A stretch of 64,000 nt of DNA from Nonomuraea typhae (GTDB taxonomy: Bacteria > Actinomycetota > Actinomycetes > Streptosporangiales > Streptosporangiaceae), in NCBI RefSeq assembly GCF_009760925.1, contig NZ_VRLV01000026.1, positions 1 to 64,000 on the forward strand, written 5' to 3'. The position numbers and the translations under genes are program-made. The notes under the pieces were generated by a model. That model ran no database searches. It was not told where the DNA came from and was given only the letters and a program-made list of their open reading frames with translations. Shown one piece after another: positions 23,520-31,757 of the stretch. Position 1 is the first letter of the stretch; each line of letters opens with the position of its first letter.

Positions 23520-26080
23520 ACCACCCGATCAGCACCGACCCCGAGAGTCCGTGCCTGCTGTGCGGGATCGACGAACACGACGTCCAGAAGACTCTCGACT
23601 TCCTGGCCGAGCTGCCCGCTCGGCTGCCGGAGTTCGCCCTCGCCTACGGGCCCTACCTGGCCGCTGCCTGGGCTGCCATCTGGACGGTGGTCCGTGGAGG
23701 GCGATACCTACTCGGCTGGGCCCACCACGCCGGCATGACCCCCCAAGCGCGCCTCATCGAGATCTCCTCACCACCGCGCAGCGACCCCGAAGGCGCCCTC
23801 GTCTTGTGGCGTCAGCTGGTCGGGCTGCTACGGCCCGCCTGGGCGCGGCTCTTCACCGGGCAGCCGCACCTGGTCTGGGAGTACCACGGCAGCGACGCCG
23901 GAGTTCGTATCCGGCTGTGGATGCCCGGCACTGTGCCACCGGCCGTCGTGGAGAAAGCCATCCACGCGGCCTGGCCCGGCGCGACCACCACCATCTCGCC
24001 CGCCACCTCGCCCCTACCCGACGGCGCGCAGGTCGCGGGCGGCAAGCTGATGCTGGCCGGACCCGAGCACTTCCCGCTCACCACCGACCACGACCACGAC
24101 CCAGCCCGATCCCTGCTCGAAGCCATGAGCGGCCTGCGCGAAGGCGAGCACGCCGTCGTGCAGATCCTCGCCCGCCCCACCACCGGACGACGGCTCCGGC
24201 ACGCCTACCGAGCCGCCGCCCACCTGCGCGGCGGAGGCAGCCGAAACCACCTCGGCCGCCTCTTCGACGCGATCCTCCCGATGCCTGCCGACACTCGTGA
24301 GCACCGGCCCGGCGAGCTGGCCCGCGACTTTCCCGAACGCGCCGAACAAGTACGGATGATCCTGGCCAAGGCCGGTCAGCCCCGCTACGAGGTGGCCATC
24401 CGCTACGCCGTCTCCACCAGCCGCGAACCCACCTCCACCACAACGCCCGCCAGCATCCGCCCAGACAACGCGGACTCGGGCTCGGGCTCGCGTGATCTGG
24501 TCCGCGGGTGGCTGCGAGGTCAAGCTCACACCCTGGCCGGCGTCTTCGCCCTGTTCACCGGAAGCCACCAGTACCTACGGCGAGCCCGCCTCTGGCGGCC
24601 AGCCCGCGTGATCGGCTCGCGGCGTCTTGATCGCGGCTGCCTGCTGTCGGTCTCGGAGTTGGCGGCGCTCGCGCACCTGCCGTGGGACATCGACGCCCCC
24701 GGTGTCGCCCGCGCCGGAGCCCGCCCGGTGGCCCCGTCCCCGACAGTGCCCCGCAACGCGGCGGGCGGCGCTGTCCGCGTCCTGGGCGACGCCGACAGCG
24801 GCCCCCGGCGGCCCGTCGCCCTACCCGTCGCGGACGGGCGGCACCACACCCACGTGCTCGGCGGCACCGGCGTCGGCAAATCCACCCTCCTCGCGAACAT
24901 GGTCCTCGCCGACGCAGCCGCCGGGCGAGGCGCCCTGGTCATCGACCCGAAAGGCGACTTGATCACCGACATCCTCAACCGGCTCCCGGCACGAGCCATG
25001 GGGAGAACGGTGGTGTTCGACCCGCAGGACCCGGCCCCGCCACCGTCGATCAACATCCTCGCCGGGCACGACCCCGCCTTCGCCGTCGACTCCGTCGTGA
25101 GCATCTTCCACCGCTGCTTCTCCACCGCCTGGGGACCACGCGTGGACGATCTCCTACGCTCCACCTGCCTCACCTTGACCAGCGTCATGGGTCGCAAGGC
25201 GACCCTGGCGGACGTGCCGAGGTTGCTGACCGATTCGGCGTTCCGTACCCGGACCACGGCCGAGCTGCGTGATGAGCTGCTGGCCGGGTTCTGGCAGTTC
25301 TATGAGGCCCTCACCCCGGCCGGGCAGGCCACCGTCATCGGCCCGGTGATGAACAAGCTGCGCGCCGTCCTGCTGCGGCCGTTCGTGCGGCAGGCGCTGG
25401 CCAACCCGGACACCACCGTCCCCATCGGCCAGCTCCTCGATGAGGGCGGCCTGGTCCTGGCACGCCTGCCGAAGGGCATCCTCGGCGACGACGCCGCCCG
25501 GCTGTTCGGCTCCATCCTGCTCGCTCACACCTGGCAAGCCACCACCCGCCGCTCCGGCCTGGCCGAAACCGACCGGCCGGACTCCTCCCTGATCATCGAC
25601 GAGTGTCACAACTTCTTGAACCTGCCCGGCCACATCAACGACGTGCTGGCCGAGGCGCGCGGCTACCGGCTCTCCCTGGTCCTGGCCCACCAGCACCTCG
25701 ACCAGCTACCCACCGACCTACGCGAAGCCCTGTCCGCCGACGCCCGCAACAAGGTGTATTTCAACGCCTCGCCCAAAGACGCAGGGGAGCTTAAACACCA
25801 CATCGCGCCGCTGCTCAGCCCGCACGATCTCACCCATCTGGGCGCCTACCAAGCCGTCGCCCGCCTGGTTGTGGACGGCCAGCAGACCTCCGCCTTCACC
25901 CTGCGCACCCGGCCCCTGCCCGACGCCGTCCACGGCCGTGAAGCCGAGATCCGGAACGCCTCGCGCGAGCAGTTCACCGCCCCCGACGGCATCGCTGCTT
26001 CGCGTCGCGCCCGCTCACGCGGCAGCGCCTCCAGCTCCGACCCGCGCTCCGGCGAACCCACCGCCGAGTCCCGTCCTTAA
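23516..26080 (+). CDS. VirD4/TraG-like type IV coupling protein
   Basis: An 854-residue ATPase that links the DNA-processing complex to the secretion channel. Residues 40-80 hold hydrophobic, membrane-associated helices (LAAAWAAIWTVVRGGRYLLG). Walker A is VLGGTGVGKSTLLANMVLAD (about 446). Walker B is SLIIDECHNFLNLPGHINDV (about 692), followed by LAHQHLDQLP. The long N-terminal region before the ATPase is larger than in classical VirD4 and of unknown role. No relaxase gene is visible beside it, so its DNA substrate complex is unclear. Confidence 0.88.
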   Translation: MNHPISTDPESPCLLCGIDEHDVQKTLDFLAELPARLPEFALAYGPYLAAAWAAIWTVVRGGRYLLGWAHHAGMTPQARLIEISSPPRSDPEGALVLWRQLVGLLRPAWARLFTGQPHLVWEYHGSDAGVRIRLWMPGTVPPAVVEKAIHAAWPGATTTISPATSPLPDGAQVAGGKLMLAGPEHFPLTTDHDHDPARSLLEAMSGLREGEHAVVQILARPTTGRRLRHAYRAAAHLRGGGSRNHLGRLFDAILPMPADTREHRPGELARDFPERAEQVRMILAKAGQPRYEVAIRYAVSTSREPTSTTTPASIRPDNADSGSGSRDLVRGWLRGQAHTLAGVFALFTGSHQYLRRARLWRPARVIGSRRLDRGCLLSVSELAALAHLPWDIDAPGVARAGARPVAPSPTVPRNAAGGAVRVLGDADSGPRRPVALPVADGRHHTHVLGGTGVGKSTLLANMVLADAAAGRGALVIDPKGDLITDILNRLPARAMGRTVVFDPQDPAPPPSINILAGHDPAFAVDSVVSIFHRCFSTAWGPRVDDLLRSTCLTLTSVMGRKATLADVPRLLTDSAFRTRTTAELRDELLAGFWQFYEALTPAGQATVIGPVMNKLRAVLLRPFVRQALANPDTTVPIGQLLDEGGLVLARLPKGILGDDAARLFGSILLAHTWQATTRRSGLAETDRPDSSLIIDECHNFLNLPGHINDVLAEARGYRLSLVLAHQHLDQLPTDLREALSADARNKVYFNASPKDAGELKHHIAPLLSPHDLTHLGAYQAVARLVVDGQQTSAFTLRTRPLPDAVHGREAEIRNASREQFTAPDGIAASRRARSRGSASSSDPRSGEPTAESRP

Positions 26081-26128
26081 CGGCCGCTGACCAGCCACGC
26101 CACCCGCACACCCGAAAGGGACATCGCC

Positions 26129-27169
26129 ATGCCACAACAGCCCCGCATCCGCTCCGACCGGCCCACCACCCGATCAACACGCAAGGACAGACTCATGAAC
26201 CTGCTCGCCATCCCCAGCGGACAACCCCGCCTGGACCGGGCCACGCTCCCCGCCCTGTCAGCCCGGCTGACCGAACGCGACTACCAGATCCTCACCCACC
26301 TGCACCGCCACCGCGTTCTGACCACTCACCAGATCCAGCGCATCTTCTTCGGCATCCCCCAATCCACCCGCAAGCGCATGCGAACCCTCTACCTGCTCAA
26401 CGCCGTCACCGGCTTCCGGCCCTGGGCCGGATACGGCGCGGGCTCGGCCCCCGTCCACTGGGCGCTCGGCAAGGCCGGAGCCCACGCCTTGGCCGCCCGC
26501 CACGGCATCGACGTCAAAGACCTCGGCTACGACCCCGACACCAAGATCTCATTCTCGTCCCGGCTCAACCATCACGTCGGCGTCAACGACTTCTTCTCCC
26601 ACCTGCACCACTACGCCCGCCAAGTCGGTGCCGGAGCCGCGAGGGAACCGGGGTCGGGAACCGGAGCCGCCCTCAAGGCATGGTGGTCGGAACAGGAGTG
26701 CACCAAGCAATGGGGGGACCTGGCCCGTCCCGACGCCTGGGCCCGGTGGCGCGAGGACGGCAACGAGATCGACTTCTTCCTCGAACACGACACTGGCACT
26801 GAAACCCTCAAGCGCGTCACCGACAAGCTGCACGACTACCGCGATCTGGCCGACGACACCGCCATCAACACCCCGATCCTGCTCTGGCTGCCCAACCCCA
26901 TCCGCGAAGCCAACCTGCGCCACCTCCTGACCGCCACCGACCTTCCCGTCGCCACCGCCGTCCACACCCACGACGGGGACGGACCCGCCGGACCCATCTG
27001 GCTGCCCGCCCCCGCCACGGCCGGACAGCAACGTATGCGGCTGGCCGACCTCGCCCACGCCTGGCCGCACCTGCCCCTCGGCCGCATCCAAGATCCGCCC
27101 ACCAATGAGCAGGACCGCTACGAAGACGGCAGTACGCTCGGCCTCCGCACGGGAGACGAGGCGAGGTGA
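26129..27169 (+). CDS. Replication-relaxation family protein
   Basis: A 346-residue protein of the Replic_Relax group (PF13814). LTERDYQILTHLHRHRVLTT, HQIQRIFFGIPQSTRKRMRT and LYLLNAV form a winged helix. Then RLNHHVGVNDFF and ARWREDGNEIDFFLEHDTGT form the nuclease-like core with conserved acidic residues (D/E-x-F-x-E-x-D). Proteins of this family are reported to be needed for plasmid replication and relaxation. Here it is the best candidate for nicking or origin processing in the absence of a MOB relaxase (inference). Confidence 0.82.
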   Translation: MPQQPRIRSDRPTTRSTRKDRLMNLLAIPSGQPRLDRATLPALSARLTERDYQILTHLHRHRVLTTHQIQRIFFGIPQSTRKRMRTLYLLNAVTGFRPWAGYGAGSAPVHWALGKAGAHALAARHGIDVKDLGYDPDTKISFSSRLNHHVGVNDFFSHLHHYARQVGAGAAREPGSGTGAALKAWWSEQECTKQWGDLARPDAWARWREDGNEIDFFLEHDTGTETLKRVTDKLHDYRDLADDTAINTPILLWLPNPIREANLRHLLTATDLPVATAVHTHDGDGPAGPIWLPAPATAGQQRMRLADLAHAWPHLPLGRIQDPPTNEQDRYEDGSTLGLRTGDEAR

Positions 27170-28221
27170 AGGCCGCCGCGGCCGGCGCCGCCCTCCTGCT
27201 GCTCATCGTCTTGGCGTTCCTCGCAGCCGCCACCAGCATCCTGACCGGCTCGGGCACGCCTGGCGGGGTGGCCTGCGCGATCACACCCGACGCAACGATG
27301 AGCAGTACGGCGGGCGAGCCGGTCGCGGCTGCACCAACCACTACCATCGCCGCCTCCACGCTGACCTTGGACGGCGAACAGCAGACCCATGCGGCGCTGA
27401 TTGTGCAGATTGCGATGGAGCGTGGCCTGCCCGCACGAGCAGCCGTCATCGCCGTCGCCACCGCGCTGCAGGAATCCAAGGTCCGTAACCTGACCTATGG
27501 GCACCTCGACTCCTTGGGCCTGTTCCAGCAGCGCCCTTCGCAGGGTTGGGGAACGCGTGAGCAGGTCCTCGACCCGCGCTATGCCACCGGCACCTTCTAT
27601 GACCGTCTGGTCAAGGTGAAGCGGTGGGAGCAGCTCCCGCTCACCCAAGCCGCGCAAGCCGTCCAGCTCTCCGGATATCCCAACGCCTACGCCCAGTGGG
27701 AGGCGCTGGCCCAGCGCGTCGTTGACGCGCTGGCGGGAACCTGTGTCACTCTCATCCCGGGCGAGCAGGTCGCCGCCGTCATCGCCTACGCACACGCTCA
27801 GCTCGGCAAACCGTATGTGTGGGGAGCTGAAGGCCCCAACGCCTTCGACTGCTCCGGGCTCACCATGCGCGCCTATCAGGCCGCCGGGATCACCATCCCG
27901 CGCGTTGCGGCCGATCAGTGGCGTTGGGGTCCGCCCGTTCCACGTGGTCAGGAGCAGCCCGGCGATCTCGCGTTCTTCCGCATGGAAGCCGACGGGCCCG
28001 GCCACGTCGGCCTCGTCATCGCAAAAGGCCAGATGATCCACGCGCCCAACAAGCGCACCGTCGTGAAAATCGACACCTACCAGCGGCGTGACTTGATCGG
28101 CTTCACCCGCCCGGCCGCGCACGCACACACCGGCCACCCCGACCCCGCTGACCCGCCCACGGCCCCGTGGTGGCAGAACGGCAACCGGGGGGAGTGCGGA
28201 ACGCCGTACCGGCCGCCGTAG
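27166..28221 (+). CDS. Cell-wall hydrolase, NlpC/P60 with transglycosylase-like region
   Basis: A 351-residue exported or membrane-anchored protein with a single N-terminal helix (GAALLLLIVLAFLAAATSIL). The middle region (IAVATALQESKVRNLTYGHL, then DSLGLFQQRPSQGWG) resembles lytic-transglycosylase-type domains, with Glu in QESK. The C-terminal C40 peptidase has the catalytic Cys in FDCSGLTMRAYQAAG (about 228) and His in GHVGLVIAKGQMIHAP (about 279). It would open peptidoglycan for the mating channel, the VirB1 role. It overlaps the upstream gene by 4 bp and is the last gene of the operon. Confidence 0.88.
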   Translation: MKAAAAGAALLLLIVLAFLAAATSILTGSGTPGGVACAITPDATMSSTAGEPVAAAPTTTIAASTLTLDGEQQTHAALIVQIAMERGLPARAAVIAVATALQESKVRNLTYGHLDSLGLFQQRPSQGWGTREQVLDPRYATGTFYDRLVKVKRWEQLPLTQAAQAVQLSGYPNAYAQWEALAQRVVDALAGTCVTLIPGEQVAAVIAYAHAQLGKPYVWGAEGPNAFDCSGLTMRAYQAAGITIPRVAADQWRWGPPVPRGQEQPGDLAFFRMEADGPGHVGLVIAKGQMIHAPNKRTVVKIDTYQRRDLIGFTRPAAHAHTGHPDPADPPTAPWWQNGNRGECGTPYRPP

Positions 28222-28321
28222 GGCCGTACCGGGCACACAACCGCCCGCACCATGCTGCCTACCCACCCGACGCCGTGACGGCGGCGGGTGACACATGGGC
28301 CCGGCGTCGCATCGGCGTAAA

Positions 28322-28331
28322 TCCGCAGGTG
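28322..28331 (+). promoter_or_regulatory. Shared CGCAGGT box before the GIY-YIG gene
   Basis: AATCCGCAGGTGAGCG, a slightly diverged copy of the box found upstream of the methyltransferase, 16629 and 17442 genes. It lies about 100 bp before the GIY-YIG start. Confidence 0.4.
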
Positions 28332-28428
28332 AGCGACTTGCCACTTTTGGAAACTTGTGGTCACGCAGAGCGATGTGACCGATACTGGCCGGGAGATCCC
28401 CCAGCAGTTCTAGATGAAGGAGCCCCCC

Positions 28429-29160
28429 GTGTCCGCTGTACGGCTCGCCGCGTTCCCGCTCGTCGTCACCCTCTCCGAGGACCCCGGCGAGCCGATCAAG
28501 ATCCGAGCCAAGCACAAGGTCGCCGGCATGCTCCTGCTCTACCGCCACCAGGTCAAGAGCCTCGACCGAAGCTGGAACGTCCCCGGCGCCTACATCCTGC
28601 TCGACCGCCCCGATGCAGAGGGCCGGTGGGGAGCCTACGTCGGCAAAGCCACCAACCCCGGCCTCCGAAACCGCGTCCAACAGCAGCTCAAAGACCGCGA
28701 CCACTGGTACCGGGCCCTGGTCATCCGCTACGAATCCAACGACGACGAAACACTCAACAGCGCCGAAGCCGGATGGCTCGAAGGCGAGATCTACTACTGC
28801 CTCGACAGCGCCGAGACAGTAGACCTGCACAACCGCAACCGGCCCCAAGACGCCACCCTGTCCATCGACGACGAGGCCAGCCTGCGCGACTACATGCTCC
28901 CCATCGAGTCCACGCTCCACCTCATCGGCCACCCTCTCCAGCCACAACGATCCGAAGCTCCTCCCACGAGGCAGGTAGCGCCCACGCCGGTGCCCGTGCA
29001 GCAGCCCAGGCCCCACGTGAACGCACTCGGCGTGCAGGTCAGCCCCAATCGGTATCTCCTTCAGAACCCCACCATCGAGGCAGTCTTGGAGAGGATCGCG
29101 CAACTCGATGCAAGAAGGAAAACTCGAGCTCAGAGACAGGACTCGACCAGGCCCATCTGA
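28429..29160 (+). CDS. GIY-YIG-family nuclease
   Basis: A 243-residue protein. The nuclease core is GAYILLDRPDAEGRWGAYVG, then KATNPGLRNRVQQQLKDRDH, with the two tyrosines and an Arg in place. The metal-binding Glu is in LNSAEAGWLEGEIYYCLD. GIY-YIG enzymes cut DNA in repair, homing or restriction. In this element it could process transfer or recombination intermediates. GTG 28429 is chosen for its AGGAG site at 28418-28422; ATG 28414 would precede that site. It ends in a strong hairpin terminator. Confidence 0.8.
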   Translation: MSAVRLAAFPLVVTLSEDPGEPIKIRAKHKVAGMLLLYRHQVKSLDRSWNVPGAYILLDRPDAEGRWGAYVGKATNPGLRNRVQQQLKDRDHWYRALVIRYESNDDETLNSAEAGWLEGEIYYCLDSAETVDLHNRNRPQDATLSIDDEASLRDYMLPIESTLHLIGHPLQPQRSEAPPTRQVAPTPVPVQQPRPHVNALGVQVSPNRYLLQNPTIEAVLERIAQLDARRKTRAQRQDSTRPI

Positions 29161-29239
29161 GCCGGTGGTGCAGGAGGTATGCCCCGGCCAGCACACTGCA
29201 ATTGTGCTGGGCGGGGCATACCCCCTATGCCACCGGCTC
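29159..29239. terminator. Nested double-stem bidirectional terminator
   Basis: An inner hairpin spans 29176-29222 (GGTATGCCCCG...CGGGGCATACC outside CCAGCAC...GTGCTGG). An outer 10-bp stem GAGCCGGTGG/CCACCGGCTC at 29159-29168 and 29230-29239 encloses it. It lies exactly between two convergent genes, overlapping the end of the nuclease gene. Confidence 0.8.
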
Positions 29240-29244
29240 AGGCG

Positions 29245-29679
29245 CTACCTCAGGTAGCCCTGGCCCTTCTCCCCGCCGTGCATCCGGCAGGCGAGTTCCT
29301 CCTCAGCCGTCAGCACCACGGCCGACAGCTCGGATACTCCGGTGGTCAGCGCCTTATAGAGGCGGTGCCAGCCGTCGATGATCAGCATGCCGCCGTTCGG
29401 CACCGTGGCCACGATCAACGGCACGGACACATCCGTCTGGGCGGCGTGCTCCCGGTTGATGGAAACCAGCTGGAGCATGCCTGCCCATTCCCGGGGTTCG
29501 ATCCGGCCCTCCGGCGCACGGCCCTCAGTGAGCTTCTTGGCGATGGTGATGTCCCATCGCCAGGCCATCATCTGGAAGAACTCCACCCGCGAACGGTCGG
29601 CCCGCCCAGATGCGGAAACCCTCGTACCCGGCTGCGAGGCGGCGGTGGCGGGTTCCCCGCTGGCGGTGTGGCCGCTCAT
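29245..29679 (-). CDS. ParB/Srx-like small protein
   Basis: A 144-residue protein. NREHAAQTDVSVPLIVATVP and NGGMLIIDGWHRLYKAL match the ParB-nuclease/Srx fold signature (I-D-G-x-H-R-x-x-A). It has no helix-turn-helix, so it is not a full partition protein. It may act as a nuclease or NTP-binding regulator. ATG 29679 overlaps the upstream gene by 4 bp. It ends a minus-strand operon starting about 34305. Confidence 0.6.
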   Translation of the reverse strand: MSGHTASGEPATAASQPGTRVSASGRADRSRVEFFQMMAWRWDITIAKKLTEGRAPEGRIEPREWAGMLQLVSINREHAAQTDVSVPLIVATVPNGGMLIIDGWHRLYKALTTGVSELSAVVLTAEEELACRMHGGEKGQGYLR

Positions 29680-30230
29680 GCCGTCGGCTCCTGCCCGGCC
29701 GAGCTGGAGGGAGCCTGCTCGGGCCCCGTGGAGGCCGGCGCGAGTGCCTCGACTTGAGCCCGGAAGGTCCGGGCCGCGTCTCGCCGGATCAGGGCCCAGG
29801 CCCGGTTGAAGTGAATGAGGGCGAACTCGTGCTCGATCTCCGGCCCGAGGACGCCCACGGACAGGGCGACATCCGGTGTGGCGTCGTTGTTGTCGAGGTA
29901 GGAGCTGATCCAGCATACGAACTTGGCCAGCGTCTGCTCCAGGGGCAGGCCGCCGCCCACGTGTCGGATGTGCCGCTCGACCAGCAGCCACCACGTCGCG
30001 AGCGTCTGGGCGCGCAGGGTGTCGTAGAACTCCTCGCCGCTCAGGTACTCCCCCCGGTCCAGCTTCCGGGCGAGGTCCTCGCTGCTGCGCCGCCGCGTCG
30101 TGCGGGCCTGCTCGATGATCGCCTCCACCGACAGCGCCTCGCCCGGCGCGGGCACGGTGATGGGGGTGGTGTCGGGTTCGGTGTCGGGTGCGGGTTTCGG
30201 GGTGTCGGGGTGCTGCGGGTGGTCGTTCAC
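29676..30230 (-). CDS. Hypothetical ICE protein, paralogue A
   Basis: A 184-residue protein. A Pro/Thr-rich N-terminus is followed by a helical domain, KLDRGEYLSGEEFYDTLRAQ, then TLATWWLLVERHIRH, that resembles the next two upstream genes (the LS-x-E-x-x and WW motif). It ends with an Ala/Ser/Pro tail. GTG 30230 has a GGAAGG site. The domain has no known function. Three such genes in a row suggest a complex or dosage-tuned partners of transfer or replication proteins. Confidence 0.6.
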   Translation of the reverse strand: MNDHPQHPDTPKPAPDTEPDTTPITVPAPGEALSVEAIIEQARTTRRRSSEDLARKLDRGEYLSGEEFYDTLRAQTLATWWLLVERHIRHVGGGLPLEQTLAKFVCWISSYLDNNDATPDVALSVGVLGPEIEHEFALIHFNRAWALIRRDAARTFRAQVEALAPASTGPEQAPSSSAGQEPTA

Positions 30231-30295
30231 AAGGGCGTCCTTCCGTGGGGTGGTGACATCAACGCCGGGCGACGCTGACGGGGCCGGTTGGGGAT

Positions 30296-30910
30296 TCACG
30301 GCGTGTGCGCCGTTGTCGGGGGCTGCGCCGGGCACGCGGCCGGGGATGCGGCCGGGGATGCGGCCGGGTGGCCGGGGACGGGGTGGCTTACCGGCAGGAC
30401 CGGCCCCGGATGGTCGGCTCCGTCGCCGGGCTCGGTGGCCAGGTGCTGGGCCAGGAGTTCGCCGCTGGCGGTGAGGAAGTCCCGGGCGGCCATGCGGGCG
30501 GCGTGGGCGAGGGCATGATCGAACAGGGTTCCCGGCCGTCTGGCGGGGGCCTCGTTCGTCAGGAAGTGGCGGGCCATGGAGCGCACGCGCCGCAACGCGT
30601 GGTCGCAGGCCAGCCTCCTCAGGGTGATCTGTCCGTCGACCACGTCCCACCAGGCGCGGCTGGTCTGGGCGTAGGTCGCGGCGAACACCTGCTCGGCGGA
30701 GAGAAACTCCCCGTTCTGCAGGGCGACGACGGCCTCGGCCGCCGCCGTGTAGTAGGCGTGCCGGGCGGAGGTGATCTTCTCGGCGGTCAGCTCATCGACC
30801 GAGCACCCTGCCTCCTCGACCGGTTCGGCGGCGGTGAGGTCCGAAGCGGTCGCGGCGCGGCCGGGCGCGCCGTAGGGGGGAAGGGGGCCGGGTGGGTGCA
30901 GGTTGTCCAT
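30296..30910 (-). CDS. Hypothetical ICE protein, paralogue B
   Basis: A 204-residue protein. VVALQNGEFLSAEQVFAATY and AQTSRAWWDVVDGQI parallels paralogue A, and DHALAHAARMAARDFLTASG parallels the C-terminus of paralogue C. The C-terminal tail contains HPAASPAASPAACPAQ, encoded by 12-bp tandem repeats near 30337-30372. ATG 30910 follows a GAAAGGACC site. Soluble; no catalytic motif seen. Confidence 0.6.
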   Translation of the reverse strand: MDNLHPPGPLPPYGAPGRAATASDLTAAEPVEEAGCSVDELTAEKITSARHAYYTAAAEAVVALQNGEFLSAEQVFAATYAQTSRAWWDVVDGQITLRRLACDHALRRVRSMARHFLTNEAPARRPGTLFDHALAHAARMAARDFLTASGELLAQHLATEPGDGADHPGPVLPVSHPVPGHPAASPAASPAACPAQPPTTAHTP

Positions 30911-31049
30911 GGAAGGTGGTCCTTTCGTCGGTGACATGGACTTGCCAGAGGTGAGGTCATGGGTGGGCCGTCCCGGGACGACAGCACGGGGCGGTCCCCG
31001 CGCTGCCGGGCGGACGGGAGATGAGGTCACTGCCGCATCCCGGCCGGGG

Positions 31050-31508
31050 CTAGAAGACGGGGGGTGAGGTCCACGGGTCGGGCAGGGGCCCGGCGTGTCC
31101 GCCGTAGGTGTCGTCTGGGCGAGCGGCTGGCGTGTGCGGTGGGGTGAGGGCGTCGGCGAGTTGCCGGGTTTTGTCGAGGAAGCTCTGGGCGGCGGCGCGG
31201 CGTGATTCGGCCATGGCCAGCGCGAAGGCCCCGCCGTAGGGGGTGCGGGCCTCCAGCAGGAACTGCTGGGCGCGCTGCCGCACGGTCAACACGGCGGTTC
31301 CGCCGTCGACGGTGTCCTCGATACCGTGGGTGAGATCGGTGACCTCCTGCCACCAGGTCATCAGGTGGTAGCGGTCCGCGATCCGGCCCAGGTCGTAGTC
31401 ACCCAGTTTTCCCTCGTCATCAAGGGAACAGACACGGTCGAGAGCCTCGCTCAGCGCGTGGCGGGCGTTGGTGGCGTACTGGATGACAAGGTCTTCGAGT
31501 CGACTCAT
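31050..31508 (-). CDS. Hypothetical ICE protein, paralogue C
   Basis: A 152-residue helical protein. MSRLEDLVIQYATNARHALS is followed by the shared ADRYHLMTWWQEVTDLTHGI and, later, FALAMAESRRAAAQSFLDKT. ATG 31508 has an AAGGAG site. It is the most compact of the three and shows the core domain. The 250 bp upstream of it, to 31757, is G/C-rich and holds no gene. Confidence 0.6.
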   Translation of the reverse strand: MSRLEDLVIQYATNARHALSEALDRVCSLDDEGKLGDYDLGRIADRYHLMTWWQEVTDLTHGIEDTVDGGTAVLTVRQRAQQFLLEARTPYGGAFALAMAESRRAAAQSFLDKTRQLADALTPPHTPAARPDDTYGGHAGPLPDPWTSPPVF

Positions 31509-31757
31509 GGTGATGATCTCCTTCACCGTCGGGGTGACGGGGCGTGATGGGTGGCTGTTGGGCACCTGGGGCCGGGCCGCTGGTGCGTACCGGGGGTGGG
31601 GCCGGTGCGGGGTAGCGGCGCGGGCACCAGACCGGGGTAGGTGCCGGGGTCGGGCCGCGCCGGGGCGTGTGGCGGGCCGTACGCCCGCGTGATGCTGTGC
31701 CGCCCGACGGGTTCCGGTACGGCCCACGTGCCGGGGCCGTACCGGACGCCGGGTGCG

